Of a DNA stretch of 64,000 nucleotides, positions 42,483 through 53,562 are shown piece after piece (position 1 is the first letter of the stretch; every line of letters begins with the position of its first letter). Below the pieces are notes generated by a model. It searched no databases and had not been told where the DNA came from. It worked only from the letters and a program-made list of their open reading frames with translations. The stretch comes from Streptomyces thinghirensis (GTDB taxonomy: Bacteria > Actinomycetota > Actinomycetia > Streptomycetales > Streptomycetaceae). Location: NCBI GenBank assembly GCA_021502835.1, contig JAKFGP010000032.1:54193-118192 (forward strand). The letters are read 5' to 3'. Both the position numbers and the translations under genes were made by a program.

Positions 42483-45086
42483 TCATTGGCCAGAGGTCAG
42501 TGTGATCAGCGGCCCGCCGCCGTGTCGCACGCCTGGCCCCGCAGCGCCCGCGCCAGGTCGTCCCGCGCCTCCAGCACCAGCCGGCGCAGCGCGGGCGCGG
42601 GCGCCCTCGTGCGCGGACAGCCACGCGTCCGTCGCGTCGAGGGTCTCCTGGGAGTCCCGCAGTGACGGGAACAGGCCCCGGACCACGTCCATCCCGATCT
42701 GGATGGACCGCTCGGCCCACACCCGCTCGATCGCCGCGTACTTCTCCGCGTACGGCGCGATCAGCTCCCGCTGCGAGGCCTGTGCGAAGCCCGCGATGGT
42801 CGCCTCCACCAGGGCGTTCGACAGCGCGTCCGACTCCACGACCTGCGCCCAGGCCTGCGCCTTCACCGCCGCCGACGGACGGGCCGCCAGGCAGCGGACC
42901 TGGTGGCGCTTGCCGGAGGCCGTGTCGTCGCGGGCCAGTTCCGCGGCCAGCACGCCCTCGTCGGCGTCGCCGTGCGCGGCGAGCGGCTCCAGGAACGCCC
43001 AGCGCAGCTCCTGGTCCACGTCCAGGCCCTCGATCTTCTCCGTACCCTCCAGCAGCCCGCGCAGCAGCCGCAGTTCGCTCTCGCCGGACGCCACCGCCGC
43101 GAGGAAACGCGCCCACGCCAGCTGCGGCTCGCCGCCCGGCGCCGCGTCCCGCAGCTCCCGCAGCGCGCCCTCGCCGAGCAGCCGGGCGCCGGTCTCCCGC
43201 CAGTCGGGGGCCGCGTAGTGCGTCAGCGCCGAGTTCGCCCAGGCGTGCAGCATCTGGAGGACGCCGATGTCGGACTCGCGTCCCGCGAAGCGCAGCACCA
43301 GGCCGACGAAGTCCCGCGCCGGGAGCAGCGCGTCCCGGGTCATGTTCCACAGCGCCGACCAGCACAGGGCACGGGCCAGCGGGTCGGTCAGGGCGCCCAG
43401 GTGGTCGCGCAGCGTCGCCAGCGAGGTCGCGTCGAAGCGCGTCTTGCAGTACGTCAGGTCGTCGTCGTTGACGAGCACCAGCTCGGGCGCCTCCGCGCCG
43501 GCCAGTTCCGCCACCACCGTGCGCGGCCCGTCGACGTCCACCTCGGCGCGCGCGTACCGCTCCAGCGCGCCCGCGCCCGTAGCGCCGGTACAGGCCCACC
43601 GCGACGCGGTGCGGGCGCAGCTCGGGGTGCGACTCCGCTGCCTCCTGCAGCACGGCCAGTTCGTCAACGCGGCCCTCGGCGCTCAGCAGCACCTGCGGGG
43701 TGAGCGAGTTGACGCCCGCCGTCTGGAGCCAGGACCGCGCCCAGGCGCCCATGTCCCGTCCGCTGGTCTCCTCCAGCACCGACAGCAGGTCACCGAGGCG
43801 CGTGTTGCCGTACGCGTGCCGCTTGAAGTAGCGCCGTGCGCCCTCCAGGAACGCGTCCTGGCCGACGTACGCCACGAGCTGCTTGAGCACGGAGGCGCCC
43901 TTGGCGTAGGTGATGCCGTCGAAGTTGAGCTTGGCGTCCTCCAGGTCACGGATGTCGGCCGTGATCGGGTGGGTGGACGGCAACTGGTCCGCGCGGTACG
44001 CCCAGGCCTTGCGGCGGTTGGCGAACGTGATCCAGGCGTCCTTGAAGCGGGTCGCGCCGACGTTCACGAACGTGCCCATGAAGTCGGCGAACGACTCCTT
44101 CAGCCACAGGTCGTCCCACCACTCCATGGTGACCAGGTCGCCGAACCACATGTGCGCCATCTCGTGCAGGACGACGTTGGCGCGGCCCTCGTAGGACGCC
44201 CGCGTCACCTTGCCGCGGAAGATGAACTCCTCCCGGAAGGTGACCAGTCCCGGGTTCTCCATCGCGCCGAGGTTGTACTCGGGCACGAACGCCTGGTCGT
44301 ACTTCCCGGAAGGGGTACGGGTAGTCGAAGTGGTCGTGGAAGAAGTCCAGGCCCTGCTTGGTGACCAGGAAGACGTCGTCGGCGTCGAAGTGCGGTGCCA
44401 GGCCCTTGCGGCACAGGGCGCCGAGCGGGATCTCCAGCCGCGTACCGTCATCGAAGACGCGCTCGTAGGAGTCCGTCACGTAGTGGTAGGGACCGGCGAC
44501 GACGCACGTGATGTACGTCGAGATCGGCTTCGTCTCCGCGAACCGCCAGACCCCGTCGGCGCGTTCGCCGGCGCCGTTGCTCCACACCGTCCACTCCTCG
44601 GGCGCCCGCACCTCAAGCGGAAGGGCGCCTTCAGGTCCGGCTGCTCGAAGTTGGCGAAGACCCGGCGGGGAGTCGGCCGGTTCGTACTGGGTGTAGAGGT
44701 AGACCTCGCCGTCCTCGGGGTCGACGAAGCGGTGCAGGCCCTCACCGGTGCGGGAGTAGGCGCACTGGGCGTCGACGACCAGCTCGTTGTCGGCGGCCAG
44801 GTCCTCCAGGGCGATCCGGGAGCCGTCGAAGACCTCGCTCGGGTCGAGGTCGCGGCCGTTGAGGGAGACCGCGGTGACGCTCGGTGCGATCAGGTCGGCG
44901 GCGCTGCTCGCGCGCCGGGCTCGTTGCAGCGGAAGCGGACCGTGGTGACGGACCGGAAGGTGCGCGGACCGTCCCCCTCCGCCGCACCGGTGGCCGAGCG
45001 CACGTCGAGGGACACCTCGTACCCGTCTACGGAGAGCAGGGCGGCCCGCTCCGGGCCTCGTCGCGGGACAGATTCTCACCGGGCAC
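42483..45086 (-). CDS. pepN: Aminopeptidase N (M1 family), copy 2
   Basis: About 865 residues. GAMEN in YNLGAMENPGLVTFREEFIF, zinc site VVLHEMAHMWFGDLVTMEWW with DDLWLKESFADFMGTF, then FDGITYAKGASVLKQLVAYV, SWLQTAGVNSLTPQV and the ERAP1-like C-terminal domain (ALCWSALWNMTRDALLPARD). Start VPGENLSRDEA at GTG 45086 mirrors copy 1. GTG 45095 is possible. The two copies share layout over their full length but differ in many residues, so the duplication is old. The stop at 42483 is uncertain because of frame jumps. Confidence 0.92.
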
Positions 45087-45249
45087 GGGCGGCACTCCCT
45101 CGGGTGGTGTTCAGTATGCGGACAGCACCGATCCTGCCATGCGGCCCTGACACGCGGCAGCCGGGAACGGCCGCGCGGGCCGGGAATGGCCGGAGCGGTG
45201 GGCGCGGTTGCCTGGAGAAACGCTCGGTTGCGCCTCATGAGGAGGAGAC

Positions 45250-45887
45250 ATGTCGGAGAAGACGCCCGTCGACTTCTGGTTCGACCCGCTGTGCCCCTGG
45301 GCCTGGATGACCTCCCGCTGGGTCCTGGAGGTGGAGAAGGTCCGGGACATCAGGGTCCGCTGGCATCTGATGAGCCTCGCCGTCCTCAACGAGGACAAGC
45401 TGGACGAGCTGCCCGAGGAGTACCGCGAACTGCTGGAGACCAAGGCCTGGGGGCCGGTCCGGATCGTCATCGCCGCCCAGGAGGAGCACGGTACCGAGGT
45501 GCTCGGCGACCTCTACACGGCGCTCGGCACCCGCTTCCACAACCAGGGCGAGGGCCGGAGAAGGAGACGGTCGCCGCCGCCCTGAAGGACGTGGGCCTGC
45601 CCGAGTCCCTCATGGACCACTGGGACTCCACCCCGTACGAGCCCCAGCTGCGCGCCTCCCACAAGGAGGGCATCGACAAGGTCGGCCAGGAGGTCGGCAC
45701 CCCGGTCATCGCCGTCCCCGGCGCCGACGGCGAGCAGCTCGCCCTCTTCGGCCCGGTCGTCACGCCGGCCCCCAAGGGCGAGGACGCCGCGAAGCTCTGG
45801 GACGGCACCCTCGCGGTCGCCTCGGTCCCCGGCTTCTACGAGATCAAGCGCACCCGCACCAAGGGCCCGGACTTCAGCAACCTGTAG
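45250..45887 (+). CDS. DsbA-superfamily, mycothiol-dependent nitroreductase-like (Rv2466c family)
   Basis: About 212 residues with a single frame jump near 45556. [60 protein letters not shown] and TRFHNQGEG match Rv2466c of Mycobacterium, whose active site I recall as CPWC. Here the second Cys is Ala (CPWA), leaving one redox Cys, so a monothiol mechanism is likely. ATG 45250 behind GGAGGAGA. Confidence 0.88.
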
Positions 45888-45894
45888 GAGGACC

Positions 45895-45933
45895 GCGGCG
45901 GCCTCCTGCCGGATCTCCCGGCGGGAGGCCGCC
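45895..45933. terminator. Terminator hairpin
   Basis: GGCGGCCTCCTGCCGG pairs with CCGGCGGGAGGCCGCC around a short loop (with one bulge), 8 bp after the DsbA-like gene. Confidence 0.75.
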
Positions 45934-46013
45934 GTCGCCGTCGTGCCGCGCCCGCCCGTCCCGGCACAGGACCATGTGTCGAACACCGCCCCCTGGAGGC
46001 GAGTCCCACCCCC

Positions 46014-46669
46014 GTGACGGAGATCGACACCTCTGTGCCGCACTCGGCCCGGATCTGGAACTACTGGCTGGGCGGCAAGGGCAACTACCCCGTGGACGAG
46101 GCGGCCGGCGACGCGTACACCGCAGTCTTCCCCGGCATCGTCACCATCGCCCGCAGCAGCCGCGCCTTCCTCGGCCGCAGCATCCGGTACCTGGTGCTGG
46201 CGGCGGGTGTACGCCAGTTCCTGGACGTCGGCACCGGGCTCCCGACCGTCGACAACACCCACGAGGTCGCCCAACGGCATCGCCCCCGAGGCGCGGATCG
46301 TCTACGTCGACAACGACCCGCTGGTCCTCGCCCACGCCCGCGCCCTGCTCACCTCCAGCCCCGAGGGCGCCACCGCCTACGAGCGACCCGACCTCTTCGA
46401 CCCGGAGCGCGTCCTGCGGGGCGGCCGGCCGCACCCTCGACCTCACCGCGGCCCACCGCCCTCATCCTCAGCGGCATCCTCGGCCATGTCGCCGACCACG
46501 ACCGGGCACGCTGACCTGGTCCGGCGCCTGATGGCCGGCGCTGCCCTCCGGTAGCCACCTGTGCGGCAACGACGGCTCGCGCGGCACCGACCCGGACTAC
46601 GAGGCGGCCCCGGACGGCACGGCCCCGCAGCCGATCGGCCAGCACGGCGGCCTCGCCCGCAAGCCCTGA
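46014..46669 (+). CDS. DUF574-type SAM methyltransferase, short at the C-terminus
   Basis: About 218 residues. SARIWNYWLGGKGNYPVDEA, FPGIVTIARSSRAFLGRSIR, VRQFLDVGTGLPTVDNTHEV, ARIVYVDNDPLVLAHARALL and LILSGILGHV are hallmarks of the SAV2177/DUF574 family. Family members are usually about 265-280 residues and end with a long FF/W-rich segment after NDGSRGTDPDYEAA. Here the protein stops with GQHGGLARKP instead, so the last 50-60 residues are lost. GTG 46014. Frame jumps near 46275, 46425 and 46540. Confidence 0.75.
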
Positions 46670-46702
46670 CGCCCCTGTGCGGACACCTGGGGGCACACGG
46701 AA

Positions 46703-46732
46703 AGCCCCCGCGAGTCACGTCCTCGCGGGGCT
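46703..46732. terminator. Bidirectional terminator
   Basis: AGCCCCCGCGAG / CTCGCGGGGCT (one extra C in the left arm), with AAA before it on the plus strand and CCCCTC after. It lies between the convergent DUF574 and sodF genes. Confidence 0.7.
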
Positions 46733-46805
46733 CCCCCTCTTCCGCCTGCCGCCGTGAAGGGTGAGAAGACGATCACGAGGCAGGACGACTCGGGAACTCA
46801 GCCGG

Positions 46806-47449
46806 TCACGGCGCCAGCAGCAGCGTGTTCGTACGGGACTTGGCGGCCTCGTAACGCTTCGCCACGTCCTGCCAGTTGACGACGGCCCACATGGCGTCGA
46901 TGAAGTCGACCTTCTGGTTCTTGTACTGGAGGTAGAAGGCGTGCTCCCAGGCGTCGAAGACCAGGATCGGCGTGGCGCCCTGGCCGACGTTGCCCTGGTG
47001 GTCGTAGACCTGCTCGACGATGAGGCGACCGCTCAGCGGCTCGTACGCCAGCACACCCCAGCCGGAGCCCTGCGTGGTCGCGGCGGCCTTGGTGAGCTGC
47101 GCCTTGGAAGCCCGCGAAAGAGCCGAACGACTCGGCGATCGCGTCGGCCAGCTCGCCCACGCCGTCCGCCTCCAGCGGCTCGCCGCCCCCGTCACCGGTC
47201 ATGTTGTGCCAGTAGATCGAGTGCAGGATGTGCCCGGAGAGGTGGAAGGCCAGGTTCTTCTCCAGGCCGTTGATCGATCCCCACGTCTCCTTGTCGCGCG
47301 CCCTCGGCGAGCTGCTCCAGCGTGTCGTTGGCGCCCTTCACATAGGCCGCGTGGTGCTTGTCGTGGTGCAGCTCGATGATCTCGGGGCTGATCACGGGGG
47401 CCAGCGCGGAGTAGTCGTACGGCAGTTCAGGAAGTGTGTAGACGGACAT
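46806..47449 (-). CDS. sodF: Superoxide dismutase, Fe/Mn type
   Basis: About 213 residues. [20 protein letters not shown], metal ligands in [52 protein letters not shown] (D and H ligands) and [11 protein letters not shown]. Converts superoxide to peroxide and oxygen in the cytoplasm. In Streptomyces the iron enzyme SodF is repressed by Nur when nickel is present. A matching box lies 25 bp upstream of the ATG at 47449. Frame jumps near 47300 and 47107 (one extra C). Confidence 0.94.
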
Positions 47450-47473
47450 GGCGGATCCCCTCCCGACCTCTTA

Positions 47474-47490
47474 TTGCAAAAGGCTTGCAA
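47474..47490. promoter_or_regulatory. Nur-type box upstream of sodF
   Basis: TTGCAA-N5-TTGCAA (47474-47479 and 47485-47490). The spacing and second half fit the Nur consensus I recall from S. coelicolor (tGaCaa-n5-ttGCaA). It sits 25-41 bp before the sodF start codon, where Nur with nickel would repress. Confidence 0.75.
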
Positions 47491-47555
47491 GTGCACGCTA
47501 GCAGCAAGAGGCACTCACGGTGTGAGGGAGGGCCGGGCGTGCCGTGGCGCGCGAA

Positions 47556-47591
47556 GGGCCCCCGCACGGATCCGTCTCCGTGCGGGGGCCC
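47556..47591 (-). terminator. Terminator after amino-acid permease
   Basis: Perfect 15-bp stem GGGCCCCCGCACGGA / TCCGTGCGGGGGCCC with a 6-base loop, 23 bp past the permease stop. Confidence 0.85.
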
Positions 47592-47613
47592 TGGAAGAGC
47601 TGAGGGGCGGTGG

Positions 47614-48996
47614 CTAGCCGCGCACCCGTCGCCGCTGCCACGCGTAGCCGACGGCCGCCAGGACCAGCGTCATCGCGCCCGTCGAGTACAGCTGCACCCG
47701 CGTGTCCGGCTCCCGGGCCATCAGCACGAACACCGTGGCCATGCCCGCCAGCGCCACCCAGGTCAGGTACGGGAAGCCCCACATGCGCACGACCAGCTTC
47801 TCGGGCGCCTCCCGCTCCAGCCGGCGGCGCAACCGCAGCTGGGAGGCGGCGATGAAGATCCAGACGACCAGGATGACCGCGCCGATCATGTTCAGCAGCC
47901 AGGGAGAAGACGTCGTCCGGCCGCCAGTAGCTGAGCAGCACGCAGCCGAAGCCGAAGAGGGAGGAGACGAGCACCGCGATCCGCGGCACCCCGCCCGACA
48001 CCCGGCCCAGCGCCTTCGGTCCCTGGCCGCGTTCGACCAGCGAGTAGCCGATGCGGGAGGCGCCGTAGATATTGGCGTTCATCGCGCTCAGGAGCGCGAC
48101 GAGCACGACGACGTTCATGAGTTGCCCGGCGCCGGGAATGCCGAGTTCGTCGAGGGCGGCGACGTACGGGCCCTTCTCCACGACCTCCTTGGAGTCCCAC
48201 GGCACCAGGGTGACGATGACCGCCATCGAGCCGATGTAGAACAGCGCGATCCGCCACATCGCCGTCCGCACGGCGCTCGCCACGCCCTTGACCGGGTTCT
48301 CCGACTCGGCCGCCGCGATGGTCACCGTCTCCAGGCCGCCGTAGGCGAACACCGACGCGAGCAGGCCGATGATCAGGCCGTTGCCGCCGTTCGGCAGGAA
48401 GTCGCTCAGGTGCGAGGTGCCGGGGGAGTCGGTGCCCGGCAGGATCCCGGCGATCGCCAGCACGCCCAGCACCAGGAACAGCGAGATGGCGCCGACCTTG
48501 AGGGCGGCGAACCAGAACTCGAACTCGCCGAAGTTCTTCACGGCGGCCAGGTTCGTCCCGCAGAACACCACCATGAACAGCGCGACCCACACCCACTCGG
48601 GCGTGCCCGGCAGCCAGCCGTGCACGATCGCCGCCGCGCCGATGCCCTCCAGGCCGACGGCCGTGCACAGCAGCACCCAGAACGCCCAGCCCGGCGGTGA
48701 AGCCGGCCCAGGGCCGATCGCCCGCTCGGCGTGCGCGGAGAAGGAACCCGACGACGGATACGCGGCCGACATCTCGCCCAGCATCCGCATCACCAGCATC
48801 ACGAGGAGGCCGGGAGGAGTGTAGGCGACGACGATCGACGGTCCGGCGGCGGCGATGCCGGCCCCGGAGCCGACGAACAGCCCGGCGCCGATCACCCCGC
48901 CGAGGGCGATCATCGACAGATGGCGCTGCTTGAGGCCGTGGGAGAGGCGGCGTCGTCCGGCCCGGGCGGCGCCTCGGTGGTGGTGCTGTTGGACAT
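47614..48996 (-). CDS. APC-family amino-acid permease
   Basis: About 460 residues with twelve membrane helices. HLSMIALGGVIGAGLFVGSG, MLGEMSAAYPSSGSFSAHAE, AESENPVKGVASAVRTAMWR, NIYGASRIGYSLVERGQGPK are the landmarks of the AAT/GabP-like amino-acid transporters. ATG 48996 (MSNSTTTEAPPGPDDAASPT). Only three frame jumps (near 48945, 48690, 47900). A paralogue lies at 51344-52793. Confidence 0.92.
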
Positions 48997-49330
48997 GGGG
49001 GGCGGCTCGTCCAATGCGTGGGGGGCGGGGGCAGGGGCAAAAACGCCCACAGTCTCCGGTCCTCGCGCCGGTCGGCGACAGCGGTTGCCCACGATGCGGA
49101 CGATGTCGATACGGAACGTGATCGTCCGAATGCGCCGTTCCGCTTCCGGGTGACGCTCACCTCCCTCCTCGGTGACCGGTGTCACGCGGAAACACGTGTA
49201 TCCCGCCGTCTTTGTCGGGAGCCCACCAAGCTGCCGATCAGGCCTTTGTCGAGCGCTGCTGGTGATCGGGCCCGATCCGCTGGGATAGCGTCGCGGTGTC
49301 CCGACATGTCCACACCACCGCGGAGTCCCC
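48997..49330. other. Intergenic region, permease to bioY
   Basis: 334 bp between divergent genes. It contains small dyads (GTGAC-CGGT-GTCAC near 49175 and ACACGTGT near 49192) but no gene, RNA or clear biotin-type operator that I can recognise. Confidence 0.5.
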
Positions 49331-49911
49331 ATGAGCACCGCTGCCGTCCCCGCCCGATCCGCAGGTCCTCGCCGACCCTCATCCCCTCCTCCCGTGCCCG
49401 GGACGTCGCGCTCGTCGCCGGCGGTGCCGTGCTCACCGGCGTCGCGGCCCAGATCGCGGTGCCCGTGCCGGGCTCCCCGGTGCCGGTGACCGGCCAGACC
49501 TTCGCGGCGCTGCTCGTCGGCACCTCGCTCGGCGCCCGCCGCGGCCTGCTCTCGCTCGCGCTGTACGCGCTGGTCGGCATGGCGGGCGTGCCGTGGTTCG
49601 CGGAGGGCGGCTCCGGCACCGGCGCCCCGTCCCTCGGCTACGTCTTCGGCATGCTGCTCGCCGCCACCGTCGTGGGCGCCCTGGCTCGCCGCGGCGCCGA
49701 CCGCTCGATGCTCTGCACGGCCGGCACGATGCCGCTCGGCGAGGCGATCATCTGGCCGTCGGCGTCCCGTACCTGGCCCTCGCCGCCGACATGTCCCTCA
49801 CCGCGCGATCGCGGCCGGACTCCACCCCTGTTCCTGATCGGGGACGCGCTGAAGGCCGCCCTGGCGATGGGCGTGCTGCCCACCGCCTGGAAGCTGGCTG
49901 ACAAGCGGTAG
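49331..49911 (+). CDS. bioY: Biotin transporter S component
   Basis: About 192 residues, six membrane helices. VALVAGGAVLTGVAAQIAVP, SPVPVTGQTFAALLVGTSLG, GLLSLALYALVGMAGVPWFA, SLGYVFGMLLAATVVGALAR, and FLIGDALKAALAMGVLPTAW are typical of BioY. It captures biotin for an ECF-type transporter. No bioM/bioN gene is next to it. ATG 49331. Frame jumps near 49365, 49755 and 49810. Confidence 0.92.
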
Positions 49912-49945
49912 TACCAGCACGGCAGTACCTGCAGTACCGCCCCAG

Positions 49946-51279
49946 TTACCGTCGAAGAGGCTCGCCGGGTCGTACCGCGACCTGATCAGGGCGAGCCTCT
50001 TCGCGTCTCCGCGTCCCACAGGCCGTCCGTGTGGTCTCCCGCGCCGAAGGCGAAGTTGAGCGCGCGCCCGATCGTCACCGGGCCGAGCGGCGCGAAGGCG
50101 GCGTCCAGCCGCTCCTGGGCCGCCGCCCGGTCTCCCACGGCCAGCAGGCGCACCAGGAACCGCCCGTCGCGGTGTGGCACCGAGTTCGGCGCGCCGCCCG
50201 CGGCGAGCGCCCCGCCCAGCTGGTTGACCTGCACGACGCACATGGCGCCGCCCGCGTCCGGCCCGGTACGGGCGAGCAGCTCCCGGCCCCGGCGAGGTCC
50301 AGCTCGCGCAGCACCGCACCCTCCCCGTAGTAGGCGTGCGGGACGTCCGGATCGCTGTGGACGGTGTGGCCTCGGTGTACGGCATCCGGCGCAGCGAGTC
50401 GGCGAGCGCCGGCCCGATCCGCCGCAGCGGGCGGCGACCCGGTCACCGTCGGCACCGGTGTGGGCGACCCGCACGGAGACCACGTTACCGCCCCCGCAAG
50501 GCCTCGGGCAGCGCCGGCAGGTCCGGGTACGGTACGGCCGCGAAGGCTACGAGGTCAGCCCCTCGGGAACGGTTCGCGTCCACTCCTCCCAGGCCTGCAG
50601 TACGGCCGCCGCGCCGACCCGGCGCCCGTCGAAGGAGACCGAGCCGCCGTACAGCGAGGCGACGGGCACCAGGCCGGTCTCCAGCCCGGTGACGACCCTG
50701 AGGCCGCCCCCGCCGCCGAGCAGCGCTCCAGTACAGGTCGGCCCGACTCCGGTGTGACGTGCTGGAGCCGCCCGTCGGCGGTGACGACGTCGAGGGAGCG
50801 GACGTGGCTCGGCCGCGTAGCCGAACTCCCGGGCCAGGATGCCGAGGCCGCCGCCCAGGACGTGACCCACGGCGCCGACCGACGGCGCGGAACCGTTGAC
50901 GGGCGCCAGCCCGTGCGGCGCGGCGGCCGTGACCACCTGCCCCCAGCGCACGCCGGCCCCGAGCCGGGCGGTACGGGCGACGGGGTCGACGCTCACCCCG
51001 TCCATGCGCCGCGTGGTGACCAGGACCCTGCCCTCGGACGGCCCGGGCAGCCTCGTGCCCGGTGGCCTGGACGCGGACCGGCAGGCCCCCGCCGCGCCGC
51101 GTACCGCACGGCCGCGACCACGTCGGCGGCCGAGGACGCGGCGAACACGGCGTCGGGACGCGGGGGCGAACTCCGGTCTGGAAACTCGGCGAGCTCGTCC
51201 TCGTATCCCGGGTCACCGGGACGGAGGACGAGCGGGCCGTCGGTGTCTTGTGCTCGTTCACGAAGTCCATGAACGGCAT
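49946..51279 (-). CDS. FAD-binding (PCMH/BBE) oxidoreductase
   Basis: About 440 residues. The FAD-binding part reads LVLRPGDPGYEDELAEF across a jump, RPDAVFAASSAADVVAAV, GLPVRVQATGHEAARAV, APSVGAVGHVLGGGLGILAR and FGYAADHVRSLDVVTADGRL. The C-terminal berberine-bridge-like end is LNFAFGAGDHTDGLWDAETR with RLALIRSRYDPASL. Oxidises an unknown small molecule. The ATG at 51279 is the best visible start. The stop is uncertain; TAA at 49946 lies in an adjacent frame. Many frame jumps. Confidence 0.82.
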
Positions 51280-51343
51280 CGTGAACGCATTACCTGACAG
51301 CGGCCGTCAGCTCTTCTCCCGGCGACGGTCTGGTACGCCAGGA

Positions 51344-52793
51344 CTACCGCGCGGCGGCCTTCTCCTCGGCGGCCTTCCGCGCGACGACCTCTGCTTGACG
51401 AAGGCGACGGCGAGCACGAGCGCCGCGACGAGCAGGGACAGCAGCACGGTCGTCCGCCCGTTGTGCTCGGTGTCGGTCAGCATGTAGCCCAGCACGAAGA
51501 CGATGACGCCGGCCGCCGCCCAGGTCAGGTACGGGAAGAGCTACATCCGCACCGACAGCTTCTCCGGTGCTCCGCCTGGATGATCTTCCGCATCCGGTAG
51601 CTGCGAGAAGCAGATCACCAGCCACACGAAGAGGGCCACGGCGCCGGAGGAGTTGACGAGGAAGAGGAAGACGGAGTCGGGGAACTCGTAGTTGAAGAAC
51701 ACGGCGACGAAGCCGAACACCACGGACACGAGGATCGCCGTCCGCGCACACCGCGCCGGGTGGTCCGGGCGAACGCCTCGGCGCGTCACCGCGCTCACCG
51801 AGCGAGAAGGCCATCCGGGAGGCCGTGTACAGCCCGGAGTTGAGGCAGGACAGCACGGACGTCAGCACGATGAAGTTCATGATCTGGACCGGCGTTCGCG
51901 ATCCCGAGCGAGTCGAGGGCGGCCACGTAGGAGCCCTGGTCGATGATCGACTGCGAGTCCCAGGGCAGCAGCGCCGATGACGACGAAGATCGAACCGAGG
52001 TAGAAGACGGCGATACGCCAGATGATGCTGTTGGTCGCCTTGGTGACGGCCCGCTGCGGGTCCTCGGACCTCGCCGGCGGCCAGGGTGGGGATCTCACTG
52101 CCCATGAACGAGAAGACGACGAGCAGCACACCGGTCAGGATCGCCCCCGCCCCGTTCGGCAGGAATCCGCCGTGCTCCGTCAGATTGGCCAGCCCCGCCT
52201 GCTCGCTGTCGACGCCGGGCAGCAACCCGAAGACGGCCAGCCCGCCGACGACGATGAATGCGGCGATCGCGACGACCTTGATCCCGGCGAACCAGAACTC
52301 GAACTCGCCGTAGGAGCCGACCGAGGCGAGGTTGGTGGCGGTCAGCACGACCATCACGATCAGCGCCCACCCCCACTGGGGCACGGCCGGTATCCACCCT
52401 TCGAGGATCTTGGCCCCGGCGGTCGCCTCCACCGCCAGCACCACGACCCAGAAGAACCAGTACAGCCAGCCGATGGAGAACCCGGCCCAGGGCCCGAGCG
52501 CCCGGTCGGCGTGGGAGAAGGAACCCGAGGTCGGGTTGGCCGCGGACATCTCCCCGGAGCATCCGCATCACCAGCACCACGAGGGTGCCGACGAGGGCGT
52601 ACGAGAGAAGGATGCCGGGCCCGGCGGTGGCGATTCCCGAACTCGATCCCACGAACAGCCCGGCCCCGATGACACCACCAATGGCGATCATCGAAAGGTG
52701 GCGGCTCCTGAGCCCGGCCTGGAGCCCGGACCCGGGTTCTCCGGGGCGTTCGGGCCCGTTCTCGGGCTTCGTCAGGGTCGGCTGCGAAGTCAT
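51344..52793 (-). CDS. APC-family amino-acid permease, second copy
   Basis: About 480 residues, twelve membrane helices: HLSMIAIGGVIGAGLFVGSS, MLGEMSAANPTSGSFSHADR, FWFAGIKVVAIAAFIVVGGL, IPTLAAGEV, NSIIWRIAVFYLGSIFVVIG, LNSGLYTASRMAFSLGERGD. Besides frame jumps it has an in-frame TAG where RMW(L)FPYLTW is expected (near 51541, TGG to TAG), so it is either damaged or misread. ATG 52793. Confidence 0.85.
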
Positions 52794-52996
52794 GGGGTGG
52801 TTTTCCTTGCGCCGGTCGAGCAGTTTCCGTACGAGCGGTGTACGAGCCGGACCAGTGAAACGGAGGTGAACGAATCCGGGAACCTTGATTCCGGATCGTT
52901 ACTTGAGCTTTCCCCGAGCTTCCATAGTTTCACCACTCTTTTCAGACCCGACACCCGACGCTGCCGCCCCGTGACCCCCGTGTCACACCTCAACCC

Positions 52997-53487
52997 ATGC
53001 GCGTGTATCCCGGCTCCGACCATGCGGGCTACGAACTCAAGAACCACCTCGTCGAGTGGCTCAAGGCGGCGGGCCACGACCCCGTCGACTGCGGCCCGCA
53101 CATCTACGACGCCCAGGACGACTACCCGCCCTTCTGCCTCCGCGCCGCGGAGGGACGGCCGCCGACCCCGACGCCCTCGGCATCGTGGATCGGGCGGTTC
53201 CGGCAACGGCGAGCAGATCGCGGCGAACAAGGCGGACGGGCGTGCGCGCGGCGCTGGCCTGGAGCGAGGAGACGGCCTCCCTCGGCCGCCAGCACAACGA
53301 CGCCAACGTCGTCGCGGTCGGCGCCCGCATGCACACGCGGGAGGAGGCGACGAAGTTCGTCGAGACCTTCCTCGTCACCCCGTTCCTCCGGCGACGAGCG
53401 CCACATCCGGCGCATCGACATGCTCTCGTCCTACGAGACGACGGGCGACCTGCCCCCGTCCCGGCCGCACCACCCGCAGTGCAGTAG
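52997..53487 (+). CDS. rpiB: Ribose-5-phosphate isomerase B
   Basis: About 160 residues. MRVYPGSDHAGYELKNHLVE, HIYDAQDDYPPFCLRAAE, VIGGSGNGEQIAANKADGVR, ALAWSEETASLGRQHNDANV and RMHTREEATKFVETFLVTPF closely follow the Mycobacterium RpiB pattern. Interconverts ribose-5- and ribulose-5-phosphate. ATG 52997. Frame jumps near 53150, 53200, 53240 and 53390. Confidence 0.93.
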
Positions 53488-53562
53488 CGCCGCCGCCTGG
53501 TACGTCCTCCCTGGTGCCTGAGCACCGGGGAGGACGAAGGGGACGCAGGAAGGACAACCCCC

